Below, piece by piece: positions 7,041 to 15,500 of a stretch of DNA of 27,968 nt. The DNA comes from JBOGFC01 sp050742155 (GTDB lineage Bacteria > Actinomycetota > Acidimicrobiia > Spongiisociales > JALYHC01): the NCBI GenBank assembly GCA_050742155.1, contig JBOGFC010000099.1, forward strand, positions 1 through 27,968, given 5' to 3'. Numbering within the stretch: position 1 is the first letter of the stretch; each line of letters opens with the position of its first letter. The position numbers and the translations under genes are program-made. The notes under the pieces are model-generated. The model was not told the DNA's origin. It made no database searches and saw nothing but the letters and a program-made list of their open reading frames with translations.

Positions 7041-7978
7041 GGCGCGGTCCCCCTCGCCGGCGCAACAACGATCCCCGGAGTGCGGAGCCTTGCCCGCCGG
7101 TTGACCAGGAACACGCCCCCTATGACGGCCCCCAGGCTCAACAAGAAGACCCCAGTGAGGCGCTCCGCCAACAACAGCGCCCCCAGCAGGGTGGCCACCA
7201 TCGGGTTGAGGTTCAGGTAGACGGTCACCTGCGTGGGGGTGAGGCGCGAGAGTGCCCAGTTGATCAGGAAGAAGGCCGCGGCTCCTCCCCCGATGCCCAG
7301 GAAGAGCACCAACCCCAGCAGCGAGCCGTCCAGTCCCCGGATCGCCGGCCAGAGGCCCTCCGCCCAGGCGGCCGGCACCAGGAAGAGCGTCCCGATCGTC
7401 ATGGCATAGGTGGTCACGGTGATGGCGGAGTGACGGACCAGGGCTCGCTTGGAGAGCACGCTATAGAGCGCTCCCAGGAAGGCGGTCACCAACATCAGTC
7501 CGTCCCCGAGGAGCGCCCGGCCATCCCCCGAGAGGACCAGACCTCGTTCCGCCAGAGTCAGAGCCACCCCCAAGAAAGTCAGCACCACCCCTCCCGCCTG
7601 CCGGGCCGTCAGGCGCTCCCGCGCCGCCACCCGGCCCAGCCACATGCTCCACATCGGCATGGTGGCCAGCATCAAGGCGCCTCGCGAGGCTTCGGTGAGA
7701 CGCAGGCCGGCGTTGATGAGGACTGTGACCAGAGAGAAGAGGATCACCCCCAGCAGTGCCAGCAGGGGGAGGCTGCGCCGCGGCACCCTGAGCAGGTGCG
7801 GTGCGGTCAGGAGGAGCACGCCCACCAAGACCAGGCTTCCCTGGCCGGTACGCAGCACAGCCAGGCTCAGGGGAGGGATCTCCTGCACCGCCACGCGAAC
7901 CGCCACAACCGAGGCACCCAAGAGGACGGCGGCGGTGGCCGCCCCCAGGTTGGCCCACAACGCTGCTCGCTCTCTCAT
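7037..7978 (-). CDS. EamA/DMT family transporter
   Basis: A 313-residue polytopic membrane protein with about ten hydrophobic helices arranged as two EamA repeats. The first runs from ANLGAATAAVLLGASVVAVR through the helix starting GGVVLTFLGVALTLAE; the second runs from ALLGDGLMLVTAFLGALYS to LLSLGAVIGGVFLVN. The motif ALSRLTPTQVTVYLNLNPMVATLLG is characteristic of the second repeat (residues about 240-264). Family members export or import small metabolites such as amino acids, nucleotides and drugs. The ATG at 7978 is chosen over the GTG three codons earlier because a CATAGT -10-like box ends 7 nt upstream, consistent with a leaderless mRNA. It is the first gene of the operon with the two hydrolase-glycosyltransferase fusions, so it may transport their substrate or product (inference). 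Confidence 0.88.
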   Translation of the reverse strand: MRERAALWANLGAATAAVLLGASVVAVRVAVQEIPPLSLAVLRTGQGSLVLVGVLLLTAPHLLRVPRRSLPLLALLGVILFSLVTVLINAGLRLTEASRGALMLATMPMWSMWLGRVAARERLTARQAGGVVLTFLGVALTLAERGLVLSGDGRALLGDGLMLVTAFLGALYSVLSKRALVRHSAITVTTYAMTIGTLFLVPAAWAEGLWPAIRGLDGSLLGLVLFLGIGGGAAAFFLINWALSRLTPTQVTVYLNLNPMVATLLGALLLAERLTGVFLLSLGAVIGGVFLVNRRARLRTPGIVVAPARGTAP

Positions 7979-8056
7979 GGCAGCCACTATGCACGATCGC
8001 CCTCAACGACGACGTGGGCCAACGCTCAACGAGCCGTCACTAGCCTCAACGAAGGG
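7979..8056. promoter_or_regulatory. Divergent intergenic region with three CTCAACGA direct repeats
   Basis: The 78-bp gap between the EamA operon and the large regulator holds three identical 8-bp direct repeats, CTCAACGA, at 8002-8009, 8025-8032 and 8045-8052 (spacings 23 and 20 bp, about two helical turns). SARP/AfsR-type regulators are known to bind heptameric direct repeats spaced by roughly one or two turns. These repeats are therefore candidate sites for the adjacent BTAD protein. A CATAGT -10-like box for EamA is at 7986-7991; no good -35 box is visible. Confidence 0.5.
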
Positions 8057-11000
8057 ATGACGCTCGAGTTCAGGATGCTGGGGCCACTGGAGGTGGCCCG
8101 TGACGGCCGCTCCCTCGATCTCGGGCCCACCCAGCAGCGGGCGGTGCTCTGCGTCCTCCTCATCCAGGCCAACCGGGTGGTCTCCACGGACCGCCTCCTC
8201 GATGACCTCTGGGGCGAGCAGCCGCCCAAGACGGCTCCCCACGCCCTTCAGGTGCACATCTCCAAGCTTCGCAAGCTGCTCGAGCCGGATCGCCCCCCCG
8301 GCGCCCCCGGCGAGGTGCTGGTGACCCGTTCCCCCGGATACGTCCTCCTGGTGCCGCCCGAAAGCCGCGACGCGCCGCGCTTTGAGGCACTGGCCGCAGA
8401 GGGGCGTTCGGCCCTGCGATTGGGCAGGTTCGAGCAGGCTGCGGAGGTGCTCGCGGAAGGGCTCGCCCTGTGGCGGGGCCCGGCGCTGGCCGACTTCGCC
8501 TACCGGCCCTTCGCCGAGGGCGAGGCTGCTCGCCTGGAGGAGCTGCGCCTTGCGGCCGTGGAGGATCGGATCGAAGCGGACCTCGCCCTGGGCCGCCACG
8601 CCGGACTGGTGGGGGAGCTCGAGAGCTGGGTCCGGGAGCATCCCCTGCGGGAACGGCTCTGGGCCCAGCTGATGCTGGCCCTCTACCGGTCCGGGCGGCA
8701 GGCCGATGCGTTGCGCGCCTACCAGACCGTCCAGGCCACCTTGCGGGAGGAGCTCGGGCTCGACCCGGGCCCCGAGCTCCGAAACCTCGAGGAGGCCATC
8801 CTCGGCCAGGCCCCCGAGCTCGCCGGGGTTGCCGAGCCCTCCCCCCAACCCCCTCCCCAAGGGAGGGGGAGTGATCCCTCCCGCGAGCCCGAGGAGATGT
8901 GGGCATCCGGCGAGGAGCTCAAGGTGGCCACCGCCCTCTTCGCCGACCTGGTCGGCTCCACGGCCCTCGGCGAGCGACTCGAGCCTGAGCACTTCAAGGT
9001 CGTGGTGGAAGAAGCGGTGGCGCACATGGTGGCCGCGGTGGACGAATTCGGCGGGACCCTCATGGGAGTGGCCGGCGATGGGATCTTCGCCCTCTTCGGC
9101 GCTCCTCGGGCTCACGAGGACGACCCGGACCGGGCCGTCCGGGCGGGGCTGCGCATCGTGGAGGCGACCTCGGCTTACGGAGAGGAGGTCGCCCGGGCCT
9201 GGGAGGTGGATCCGCTCCGGGTCCGTGTGGGCATCCATACCGGCCCGGTGGTGGTGGGCCCGCTCTCGATCGGTGGCCAGACCCAATACCAGGCGAAGGG
9301 CGACGCCATCAACTCCGCCGCCCGGCTCCAGGCGGTGGCCGATGCCGGGGCCGTGCTGACCAGTGAGGCCACCCGCCGTCTCGTCGAACCCCTCTTCGAG
9401 TGGGGCGAGGCACGCCCGGTGACGCTCAAGGGAAAGCGCCTGGCGATCGTCGCCAGCCCCGCCTTGTCCATACGTCCCCAAAAGGCCAAGCTGCGCGGCA
9501 TCCAGGGACTCGAGGTGGAGCTGGTCGGAAGGGACCACGAGCTGGCCATCCTCGAGGAGCTGCTGGCGAGCCTCTCGGCCGGGGTGGGAGGTGTCCTCTT
9601 CGTAGCGGGAGAGGCCGGGGTGGGAAAGAGCCGGCTGCTGGCCGAGTTGCGGGAGCGTTTCGCGAAGCTGGGGCGGGGACTCTGGCTGGAGGGAAGATGC
9701 CTCTCCTACGGTCGGCGGCTCCCGTATTGGCCGTTCCGCGAGCTCCTCCTCCAGTGGCTGGGGACTTCCCCGAACCAGCCTCACCTCCGCGCCCGAGTCA
9801 CCCTGCGGGCCGCCATGCAGAGGCTGATACCCGAGGGCGCCCCCCAGGCCTTACCGGCGCTGGAAGCCGTGCTCGGCGTCGAGGGCGAACCTGGTGGGCC
9901 CGGACCCCCCGAGGCCATCCAGCAGGCCATCCCGGCCGCCCTGGGAAACCTCCTCGAGCGGCTGGCCGGCGAGGGGCCGGTGGCAGTGGCCATCGACGAC
10001 CTGCACTGGGCCGACCCGGATTCGCTCGAGTTGCTGGAGCGTCTCCTGCCGGTCACCGAACGGGCGGCGGTCTCCGTCGTGTTGGCCCTCCGTCCGGAAC
10101 GGGGGCACCCTTCCTGGGCCGTCAGGGAAGCGGTGTTCCGCGATCTCGCTCATCGCGCCCGCGAGGTCAGGCTCGAGCCGCTGCGCGGTGATGCCGATCT
10201 CCGGATGCTGCAGCTCCTAGCGGGCGCCGACGTGCTGCCGGCCGAGGTCTCCCGTCGCCTCCTCGAGGTCGCGGAGGGCAATCCCTTTTACCTCGAGGAG
10301 CTGGTCCGGTCGCTGATGACCGCCGGGGCGCTGGTGCGCTCCGATGGTGGGTGGAGGTTCGACCATGAGGTCCCCACTGAAATCCCCCACACGGTCGAGC
10401 AGGTCATCGTCAGCCGCATCGACCGCCTCGACGCCCGCTGTCGTGAGGTCCTCACGGCCGCCTCGGTCCTGGGCCGGCAATGGAGCATCCAGGTGCTCGA
10501 GGGGCTAGGGGAAGGCCCAGAGCTGGAAGAGGTCCTCGGTGAGTTGCAGCGCCTCGACCTGCTGCGGCAGGCCCGGCGTTGGCCCCATCCCGAGTACCGG
10601 TTCCATCACGGCCTGATTCAGGAAGCCGCTTACCGGACGCTGGTCTCCGAACGGCGCCGGCGGCTGCACCACGCGGCCGCCCAGGCCATGGAACGGATCT
10701 TCGCCGACAGCCTGCCCGAGGTATCCGGCGAGCTGGCCCACCACTGGCAAGAGGCCGGGGACGCCGAGCGTGCCCTCCCCTACCAGTACATGGCGGCCGA
10801 GGAAGCCTGGCGCATCCACGCCGTCGATGCCGCCCGGGCTCACTATTCAGCTGCGCTGGAGCGGGGCGCCTCGCTGGACACTGAGGAGGCCCGCCGCACC
10901 ACGACCAAGGCCCGTCTGGGACGGGGGCGACTGTGGCGGGCGACCGGGGAAGCCGACCGTGCTCAAGTCGACCTCCAGGCGGCTCTGGAAGGGGCGCAGG

Positions 11001-12283
11001 CCATCGAGGACCGCGCCGGCGAGATGCAGGCATTGGAAGAGCTGGCCGTCCTGGAGGTGGAATTTCCGGGCCGGGGGCGGGCGGCCCAAGAGTCCTTCGA
11101 GGCGGCTCTCGACCTGGCCGAGCGGCTGGGGGATCAGGCCGGAGAGGTGAGCCTTCTCAACCGCCTCGCCATCCACCATGCCAACCAACTGCGGCTCGAC
11201 CGAGCGCTCGACCAGGCCCAGCGGGCGCTGGCGCTCGCGGAGGGAGCGGGAGACGAGCGTCTCCGCGCCAGGGCGATGGACGGTCTCAAGCTGATCAATA
11301 CGTATCTGGGAGACTTCCCGAGCGTGCGCCGGCTCGTCCCCGAGCTGGAACAGATCCTGCGCCGCACCGACGACCTGTGGTACCTGCAGTTCGTGCTGGC
11401 CGAGTGGTCGGTGGAAGCCGCCGCCGGAGGGCGCTGGGATGAGGCGCTGGGGCGGCTGGACGAGGCGCTGACGATCAACGAGCGGGGCGGGTTCCGGGCC
11501 GACGAGCCGTTGCTGCGAGCCATGCTGGCCTGGACCCACCGAAGCCGCGGGGCCTACGGAGACGCGCTGGAGCAAGGCCGGGCGGCGGTGGCACTGGCCG
11601 ACGAGCTCGACAGCGGCTGGTGGCGGGCCTGGGCGGAAGCCAACCTGGGTGCCATTCTCCTCGAGCTGCGGGCGCCCGAGGAGGCCATCCCCCACCTGGA
11701 GCGGGGCATGGCGGCCGCTCGCCGGTCCCGGATAAGAACCCAGCTGGTGCGCTGCGCCGGCCACTTGGCTTGGGCTCAGTGGCTCCGCGAAGACCACGAT
11801 GCCTACCCCGAACACCTACATACGGCCCAGAGCCTCTTGCGGGAGCTTTCCGCCCCCCCGGGGGCGACGTTCCTCTATGGGGCCGACGCCCACACGGCGG
11901 TTGCCCGCCTCCACCTGGCCCGGGGTGATCTGACAGGTGCCCAGGCCATCCTCGCACCCCTGGTGGCGGCCGCCCGGGCCGCCGGATGGGTCGAGCACCT
12001 GGCCCACGGGTTATTGCTCTTGGGCGTGGCCAACTCGACTCAGACGGAGGCGCTCCTGAGGGAGGCGGTAGCGGTGGCAGAGCGATCGGGCCTGCTCGGC
12101 CTGGAGTGGCAGGCCCGCAGCACCTTGGGGGGTCTCCTCAGGTCCGCCGGCAGAGCAGAAGAAGGCGAGCAGCACCTGGCTCGAGCCGCGGAGATCATCG
12201 AGGTCCTGGCCGCTTCGATTCCCGATGAGGGGCTCCGGGAGAGCTTTGTGGCGGGTGCCACCGCCGAGCTACGGGGGGAGTAG
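8057..12283 (+). CDS. AfsR/SARP-type regulator with BTAD, nucleotide cyclase, AAA ATPase and TPR domains
   Basis: A 1408-residue multidomain protein. Residues 1-95 are an OmpR-like winged helix (MTLEFRMLGPLEV, ALQVHISKLRKLLEP). Residues 105-250 are a bacterial transcriptional activator domain (RYQTVQATL-type helices, ELGLDPGPELRNLE). Residues 260-272 are a linker encoded by a palindromic repeat. Residues about 288-460 form a class III nucleotide cyclase domain with metal Asp in FADLVGST and AGDGIFALFG and the Asn/Arg pair in INSAARLQ, so catalysis is possible. A P-loop (GEAGVGKSR, about 517-525) and Walker B (VAIDDLHWAD, about 642) define the ATPase. The C-terminal 550 residues are TPR-like helices. 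The ATG at 8057 fits typical BTAD N-termini; the GAAGGG right before it is too close for a normal ribosome site. Its end overlaps the convergent MFS gene by 15 bp. Confidence 0.9.
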   Translation: MTLEFRMLGPLEVARDGRSLDLGPTQQRAVLCVLLIQANRVVSTDRLLDDLWGEQPPKTAPHALQVHISKLRKLLEPDRPPGAPGEVLVTRSPGYVLLVPPESRDAPRFEALAAEGRSALRLGRFEQAAEVLAEGLALWRGPALADFAYRPFAEGEAARLEELRLAAVEDRIEADLALGRHAGLVGELESWVREHPLRERLWAQLMLALYRSGRQADALRAYQTVQATLREELGLDPGPELRNLEEAILGQAPELAGVAEPSPQPPPQGRGSDPSREPEEMWASGEELKVATALFADLVGSTALGERLEPEHFKVVVEEAVAHMVAAVDEFGGTLMGVAGDGIFALFGAPRAHEDDPDRAVRAGLRIVEATSAYGEEVARAWEVDPLRVRVGIHTGPVVVGPLSIGGQTQYQAKGDAINSAARLQAVADAGAVLTSEATRRLVEPLFEWGEARPVTLKGKRLAIVASPALSIRPQKAKLRGIQGLEVELVGRDHELAILEELLASLSAGVGGVLFVAGEAGVGKSRLLAELRERFAKLGRGLWLEGRCLSYGRRLPYWPFRELLLQWLGTSPNQPHLRARVTLRAAMQRLIPEGAPQALPALEAVLGVEGEPGGPGPPEAIQQAIPAALGNLLERLAGEGPVAVAIDDLHWADPDSLELLERLLPVTERAAVSVVLALRPERGHPSWAVREAVFRDLAHRAREVRLEPLRGDADLRMLQLLAGADVLPAEVSRRLLEVAEGNPFYLEELVRSLMTAGALVRSDGGWRFDHEVPTEIPHTVEQVIVSRIDRLDARCREVLTAASVLGRQWSIQVLEGLGEGPELEEVLGELQRLDLLRQARRWPHPEYRFHHGLIQEAAYRTLVSERRRRLHHAAAQAMERIFADSLPEVSGELAHHWQEAGDAERALPYQYMAAEEAWRIHAVDAARAHYSAALERGASLDTEEARRTTTKARLGRGRLWRATGEADRAQVDLQAALEGAQAIEDRAGEMQALEELAVLEVEFPGRGRAAQESFEAALDLAERLGDQAGEVSLLNRLAIHHANQLRLDRALDQAQRALALAEGAGDERLRARAMDGLKLINTYLGDFPSVRRLVPELEQILRRTDDLWYLQFVLAEWSVEAAAGGRWDEALGRLDEALTINERGGFRADEPLLRAMLAWTHRSRGAYGDALEQGRAAVALADELDSGWWRAWAEANLGAILLELRAPEEAIPHLERGMAAARRSRIRTQLVRCAGHLAWAQWLREDHDAYPEHLHTAQSLLRELSAPPGATFLYGADAHTAVARLHLARGDLTGAQAILAPLVAAARAAGWVEHLAHGLLLLGVANSTQTEALLREAVAVAERSGLLGLEWQARSTLGGLLRSAGRAEEGEQHLARAAEIIEVLAASIPDEGLRESFVAGATAELRGE
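8837..8871 (+). repeat. GC-rich palindromic element, copy C (in frame)
   Basis: On the coding (plus) strand it has the same order as copies A and B: a CCCTCCCCC arm, then CCCTCCCCAAGGGAGGGG as hairpin. It encodes EPSPQPPPQGRG in the linker between the BTAD and cyclase domains. It is inverted relative to the other copies on the chromosome but has the same orientation relative to translation. Confidence 0.7.
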
Positions 12284-13495
12284 CGGGGCTCGGGGCCTCG
12301 TCTCGTACATCCGGACCACCACCACCAGCCCCGAGGCGGCCGTCAGCACGGCCGCCACCCACACCGCGGCCCGCAGCCCCATCAGGTCGGCAGCCACGCC
12401 TATGAGCAGGCCGCCGGCCGCGAACCCCAGATCACGCCAGAACCGGTAGACCCCCAGTGCCGAGGCACGCCACCTGGGGTGGGCCACATCCCCCACCGCC
12501 GCCAGCAGTGTCGGGTAGACGAGTGCCGTCCCGGCCCCCAGCAGCACCGAGCCGAGCGCCCAGGGAGCCAAGGTATGGGAGGCCCCCACCCAGCCCAGCC
12601 CGGCCGCTTGTACCGCCATGCCCCAGACGATCAACGGCTTGCGCCCCAGACGGTCGGAGAGCGGGCCCGTCAGGAGCTGCCCGGTGGCCCACACCGCCGG
12701 GTAGAGCGCCACCAGCAGGCCGATGGCCCCCGCCGAGAGGCCCCCCCTGGCGAACAGCAGCGGGAAAAGGCCCCAGGCCACCGCGTCGTTGAGGTTGTTC
12801 ACCAGCCCGGCCTGGCTGGCAGCCGACAGCGCCCGGTCGCCGAAGCTGGTGGCGACCAGCACCTTCCCCACCGAAGCGACCCCTCCGGCCTCCTCGAAAT
12901 GAGCGTGGTCTCGGGTCTCGCGCACCACCAGGGCCGAGAGACCCAGGCCCAGGCCGGCATAGGCCAGGCCCAGGTAGAACGGCTCGGGTCGCAGGCCGTA
13001 CCGGGAGGCCAGCAGGCCGGTGGCCCAGGCGGTCAAAGCCACCGCTCCGTAGCCGGACGCCTCGTTCAGCCCGGCGGCCAGCCCCCGCCGCCTGGGACCG
13101 GCCAGGTCGATCTTCATGATCACGGCCGTCGACCAGGTCAGCCCCTGATTGAGCCCCAGGAGCACGTTGGCCAGGATCACCCATCCCCAGGCCGGGGCCC
13201 AGATGAGGAGCAGCGGGACCGGCAGGCCGACCAGCCACCCCGCCACCAGGATCGGCTTGCGGCCCCAGCGATCGGAGAGGGTACCGGCGACGAGATTGGT
13301 AGCCGCCTTGACCAGCCCGAAGGCGGTCAGGAAGGTGAGGATCGCCACGAAGGAGGTCAGGCCGAACACCTCCTCTGCCAAGAGCGGGAGGACGGTGCGC
13401 TCCTGGCCCACCATCCCTCCCACCAGGGCCGTCAACCCGACCAGCAGTGAGAACTGGGCCAGGTTGGCCCGCAGCCCGAGGGCGGGCCGGTTCAC
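12269..13495 (-). CDS. MFS transporter
   Basis: A 408-residue protein with about 12 hydrophobic segments in two halves. Each half carries the MFS loop 2-3 signature: GTLSDRWGRKP in the N-terminal half and GPLSDRLGRKP in the C-terminal half. The GTG at 13495 overlaps the stop of the upstream MBL/rhodanese gene (GTGA), arguing for translational coupling and against the longer open frame that begins at 13561. As last gene of the ArsR-rhodanese / persulfide-dioxygenase-like operon it may move a sulfur compound such as sulfite or thiosulfate, or an organic substrate. The fold is clear; the substrate is not. Its 3' end overlaps the convergent regulator gene by 15 bp. Confidence 0.88.
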   Translation of the reverse strand: MNRPALGLRANLAQFSLLVGLTALVGGMVGQERTVLPLLAEEVFGLTSFVAILTFLTAFGLVKAATNLVAGTLSDRWGRKPILVAGWLVGLPVPLLLIWAPAWGWVILANVLLGLNQGLTWSTAVIMKIDLAGPRRRGLAAGLNEASGYGAVALTAWATGLLASRYGLRPEPFYLGLAYAGLGLGLSALVVRETRDHAHFEEAGGVASVGKVLVATSFGDRALSAASQAGLVNNLNDAVAWGLFPLLFARGGLSAGAIGLLVALYPAVWATGQLLTGPLSDRLGRKPLIVWGMAVQAAGLGWVGASHTLAPWALGSVLLGAGTALVYPTLLAAVGDVAHPRWRASALGVYRFWRDLGFAAGGLLIGVAADLMGLRAAVWVAAVLTAASGLVVVVRMYETRPRAPLLPP

Positions 13496-14847
13496 CCCCC
13501 GACCTCGAGGCGCTCCCCGGTGGCGGAGCTCCAGTCGCCCGGGCCTCCGGGCATCACCCACACCTCCCGCCGCCCCTGGCGCTCCAGCAGGCTGGCCCCG
13601 GTCATGGCTCGGGCCCCGGAGGCGCAGTGCAGGGTCAGCGGACCGTGCGGCAGCGATGGACCGGACGGAGTCAGGCTGCCCAGCTCCACGTGAGTGGCGC
13701 CCGGGATGTGGCCGGCCGAGAACTCGTCGGCCTGCCGGACGTCGAGGACGGTCCCTTCACCCAGCTCACCCGGCCCGGCCAGGCTGATCTGTCGGAGTGC
13801 CAGGCCGGCCGCCTGCCAGGCCTCCATGCCGCCGGACAGCTCGCCGGCCAGCTCCTCGTAGCCGATCTTGAGGCAGTGACCGACCAGCTCCCGGCGGTCC
13901 TGCGTCTCACCCAGCACGAAGACCAGCGGCCGGTCTTCCGATACCAGCCAGCCCAGCCAGGCCGGAAAGGCGTCCCGGAGGGCGATGGAGAGCGCCCCGC
14001 CGATATGGCCGGCGGCGAACTCCGGGCCGGGGCGGACGTCGATCAGCTCGGCGCCCTCGGCCAGGAGAGATCGGACCTCCTCCACGGAGAGTGCCTTGAG
14101 CTCCGGCGGGTGGTCGCCGTACACCCGCGGTCCGCGCCGGTTGACCTCCCGGAGCCTCAGGAAGTAGTGGGGGAAGGTACCCAGGCCTCCCAGGAGCGTC
14201 GCCACGAACGTGTCCTCGTCGTCGATACGAAGCAACGGGTTGGTGGCCCGCTCCCGTCCGATGGTGGTGGTCCGCTCCCCGCTTCCACCGGTGGTGCAGA
14301 ACGATCCCGCCCCGTGGGTCGGGTAGACCGCCAGCTCATCGGGGAGTGCCAGGATCTCCCGGCGCAGGGTGTGAAAGAGCGCCCGGCTGAGCGGTTCGGT
14401 CTGATCGGGGCTGATGAGATCGGTGCGGGCCACCGATCCCACCAGCAGGCTTCCGCCCGAGAAGAGGGCCCGCGGGCGATCGCCGTCAACCAGCAGATAG
14501 GCCAGATGCTCGGGGGTGTGACCGGGTGTCCCGAGGGCCCGCAGGGTGAGCCCGCCCAGCTCCAGCTCATCCTCGGGTCCCAGCGGATGGTGGGGGAACT
14601 CCAGGCCGGCCTGGGCGGGGGCCACCAACTCAGCTCCTCGGGCGGCCAGCTCTCGGCCTCCGGAGACGAAGTCGGCGTGCAGGTGAGTCTCGAGACTGTG
14701 GGTGATGCGCCAGCCGCGCCGCTCGGCTTGCGCCAGGTACGGGCTCGGGTCACGCAGCGGATCGACTACCAGCGCCCGGCCGTCCTCGAGACCGACCAGA
14801 TAGGAGCTGTTGCCCAGGCCCTCGTCGACCAGAGGGAGGATCTCCAT
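13492..14847 (-). CDS. MBL-fold persulfide-dioxygenase-like protein with two rhodanese domains
   Basis: A 451-residue protein. Residues 1-235 are a metallo-beta-lactamase fold of the ETHE1/persulfide dioxygenase group: ETHLHADFVSGG (H55, H57, D59), GTPGHTPEH (H110) and YPTHG (H178). The Asp ligand usually found in TGD is replaced (FSGGSLLVG, G132), which may change or abolish iron binding. Residues about 250-345 are a rhodanese domain without a catalytic cysteine at the expected site (FVLGETQDR). Residues about 360-450 are a second rhodanese domain with Cys408 in HCASGARA. Family enzymes oxidise glutathione persulfide to sulfite, and rhodanese domains pass sulfane sulfur. The ATG at 14847 overlaps the ArsR stop by one base (TGATG). 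The operon context supports a sulfide/persulfide function. Confidence 0.85.
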   Translation of the reverse strand: MEILPLVDEGLGNSSYLVGLEDGRALVVDPLRDPSPYLAQAERRGWRITHSLETHLHADFVSGGRELAARGAELVAPAQAGLEFPHHPLGPEDELELGGLTLRALGTPGHTPEHLAYLLVDGDRPRALFSGGSLLVGSVARTDLISPDQTEPLSRALFHTLRREILALPDELAVYPTHGAGSFCTTGGSGERTTTIGRERATNPLLRIDDEDTFVATLLGGLGTFPHYFLRLREVNRRGPRVYGDHPPELKALSVEEVRSLLAEGAELIDVRPGPEFAAGHIGGALSIALRDAFPAWLGWLVSEDRPLVFVLGETQDRRELVGHCLKIGYEELAGELSGGMEAWQAAGLALRQISLAGPGELGEGTVLDVRQADEFSAGHIPGATHVELGSLTPSGPSLPHGPLTLHCASGARAMTGASLLERQGRREVWVMPGGPGDWSSATGERLEVGG

Positions 14848-15494
14848 CACGACTCCACCCGGAAGCCGGCCAGGCGCCACTCCGGCAGTCCCCCTTCCAG
14901 TCGCCGAGCCCGGTGACCGGCCGCGGTCAGGAGCCGCACCGCCTGGTGGGCATAGGCGCAGAAGCGGCCCCGACAGTAGGCCACCACCTCATGCTGGTCG
15001 CCGATCTCTGCCAGCCGGGCCTCCAGCTCCTCGATGGGAACCGAACGGGCCCCTGGGATGTGTCCCGCTCGGTACTCCTCTTCGGGTCGCACGTCGACCA
15101 CCACCACGTCGCCACGGCGAAGCCGGCTCCGCAACTCCCGGCCGGTCAGCGCCTCCACCTCTCCCCCCAGGTACCGCTCGGCCAGCGCCCGGACCTCCGC
15201 CGAGTGGTCACGGGCGACGTCCCGGAGGAGATTGAGCAAGGCGAGGACCTCGGGAGAGGCCAGCTGATAAAAGACGCGGATCCCCTCGCGCCGCCCGGCC
15301 ACCAGCCCGGCGCCCTTCAGGACCTGCAAGTGCTGGGAGCAGTTGGCCTCGCTGAGGCCGAGCGCCCCGGCGAGCTCATCCACAGAGCGCTCCCCCTGAG
15401 CGAGCAGGTCGAGAATCTCCACCCGGCGGCCGCTGGCCAGCGCCTGCCCCACCCAGGCGAAGCCGTCGTACAGGGCGCTCTTGGGCTTGTCCAT
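14847..15494 (-). CDS. ArsR-family regulator fused to a rhodanese domain
   Basis: A 215-residue fusion. Residues about 10-100 are an ArsR/SmtB winged helix (GRRVEILDLLAQGERSVDEL, then the recognition helix SEANCSQHLQVLKGAGLV with C52). Residues about 115-213 are a rhodanese domain (VVVDVRPEEEYRAGHIPGA) with the active-site loop YCRGRFC (C174 and C179) and the usual GGLPEW end. ArsR-rhodanese fusions are known and are thought to sense sulfane sulfur or thiol stress; here a persulfide on C174 could change DNA binding (inference). It is the first gene of an operon with an MBL/rhodanese protein and an MFS transporter. A consensus-like promoter puts the transcription start at or next to the ATG, so the mRNA is probably leaderless. 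Confidence 0.92.
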   Translation of the reverse strand: MDKPKSALYDGFAWVGQALASGRRVEILDLLAQGERSVDELAGALGLSEANCSQHLQVLKGAGLVAGRREGIRVFYQLASPEVLALLNLLRDVARDHSAEVRALAERYLGGEVEALTGRELRSRLRRGDVVVVDVRPEEEYRAGHIPGARSVPIEELEARLAEIGDQHEVVAYCRGRFCAYAHQAVRLLTAAGHRARRLEGGLPEWRLAGFRVES

Positions 15495-15500
15495 CGCGGC

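Noticed and set aside
2638..7220. Long plus-strand open frames opposite the hydrolase-glycosyltransferase genes (for example 2638-3945, 4006-4968, 4935-6044, 6096-7220).
   Set aside because: They are antisense to clear domain-bearing genes, resemble no family, and repeat between the two paralogues only because the sense genes are duplicated. High GC makes such frames common.
8002..8052. Three short direct repeats as a CRISPR array.
   Set aside because: Units are only 8 bp with 12-15 bp gaps in a promoter region and there are no cas genes; a regulator-binding array is the better reading.
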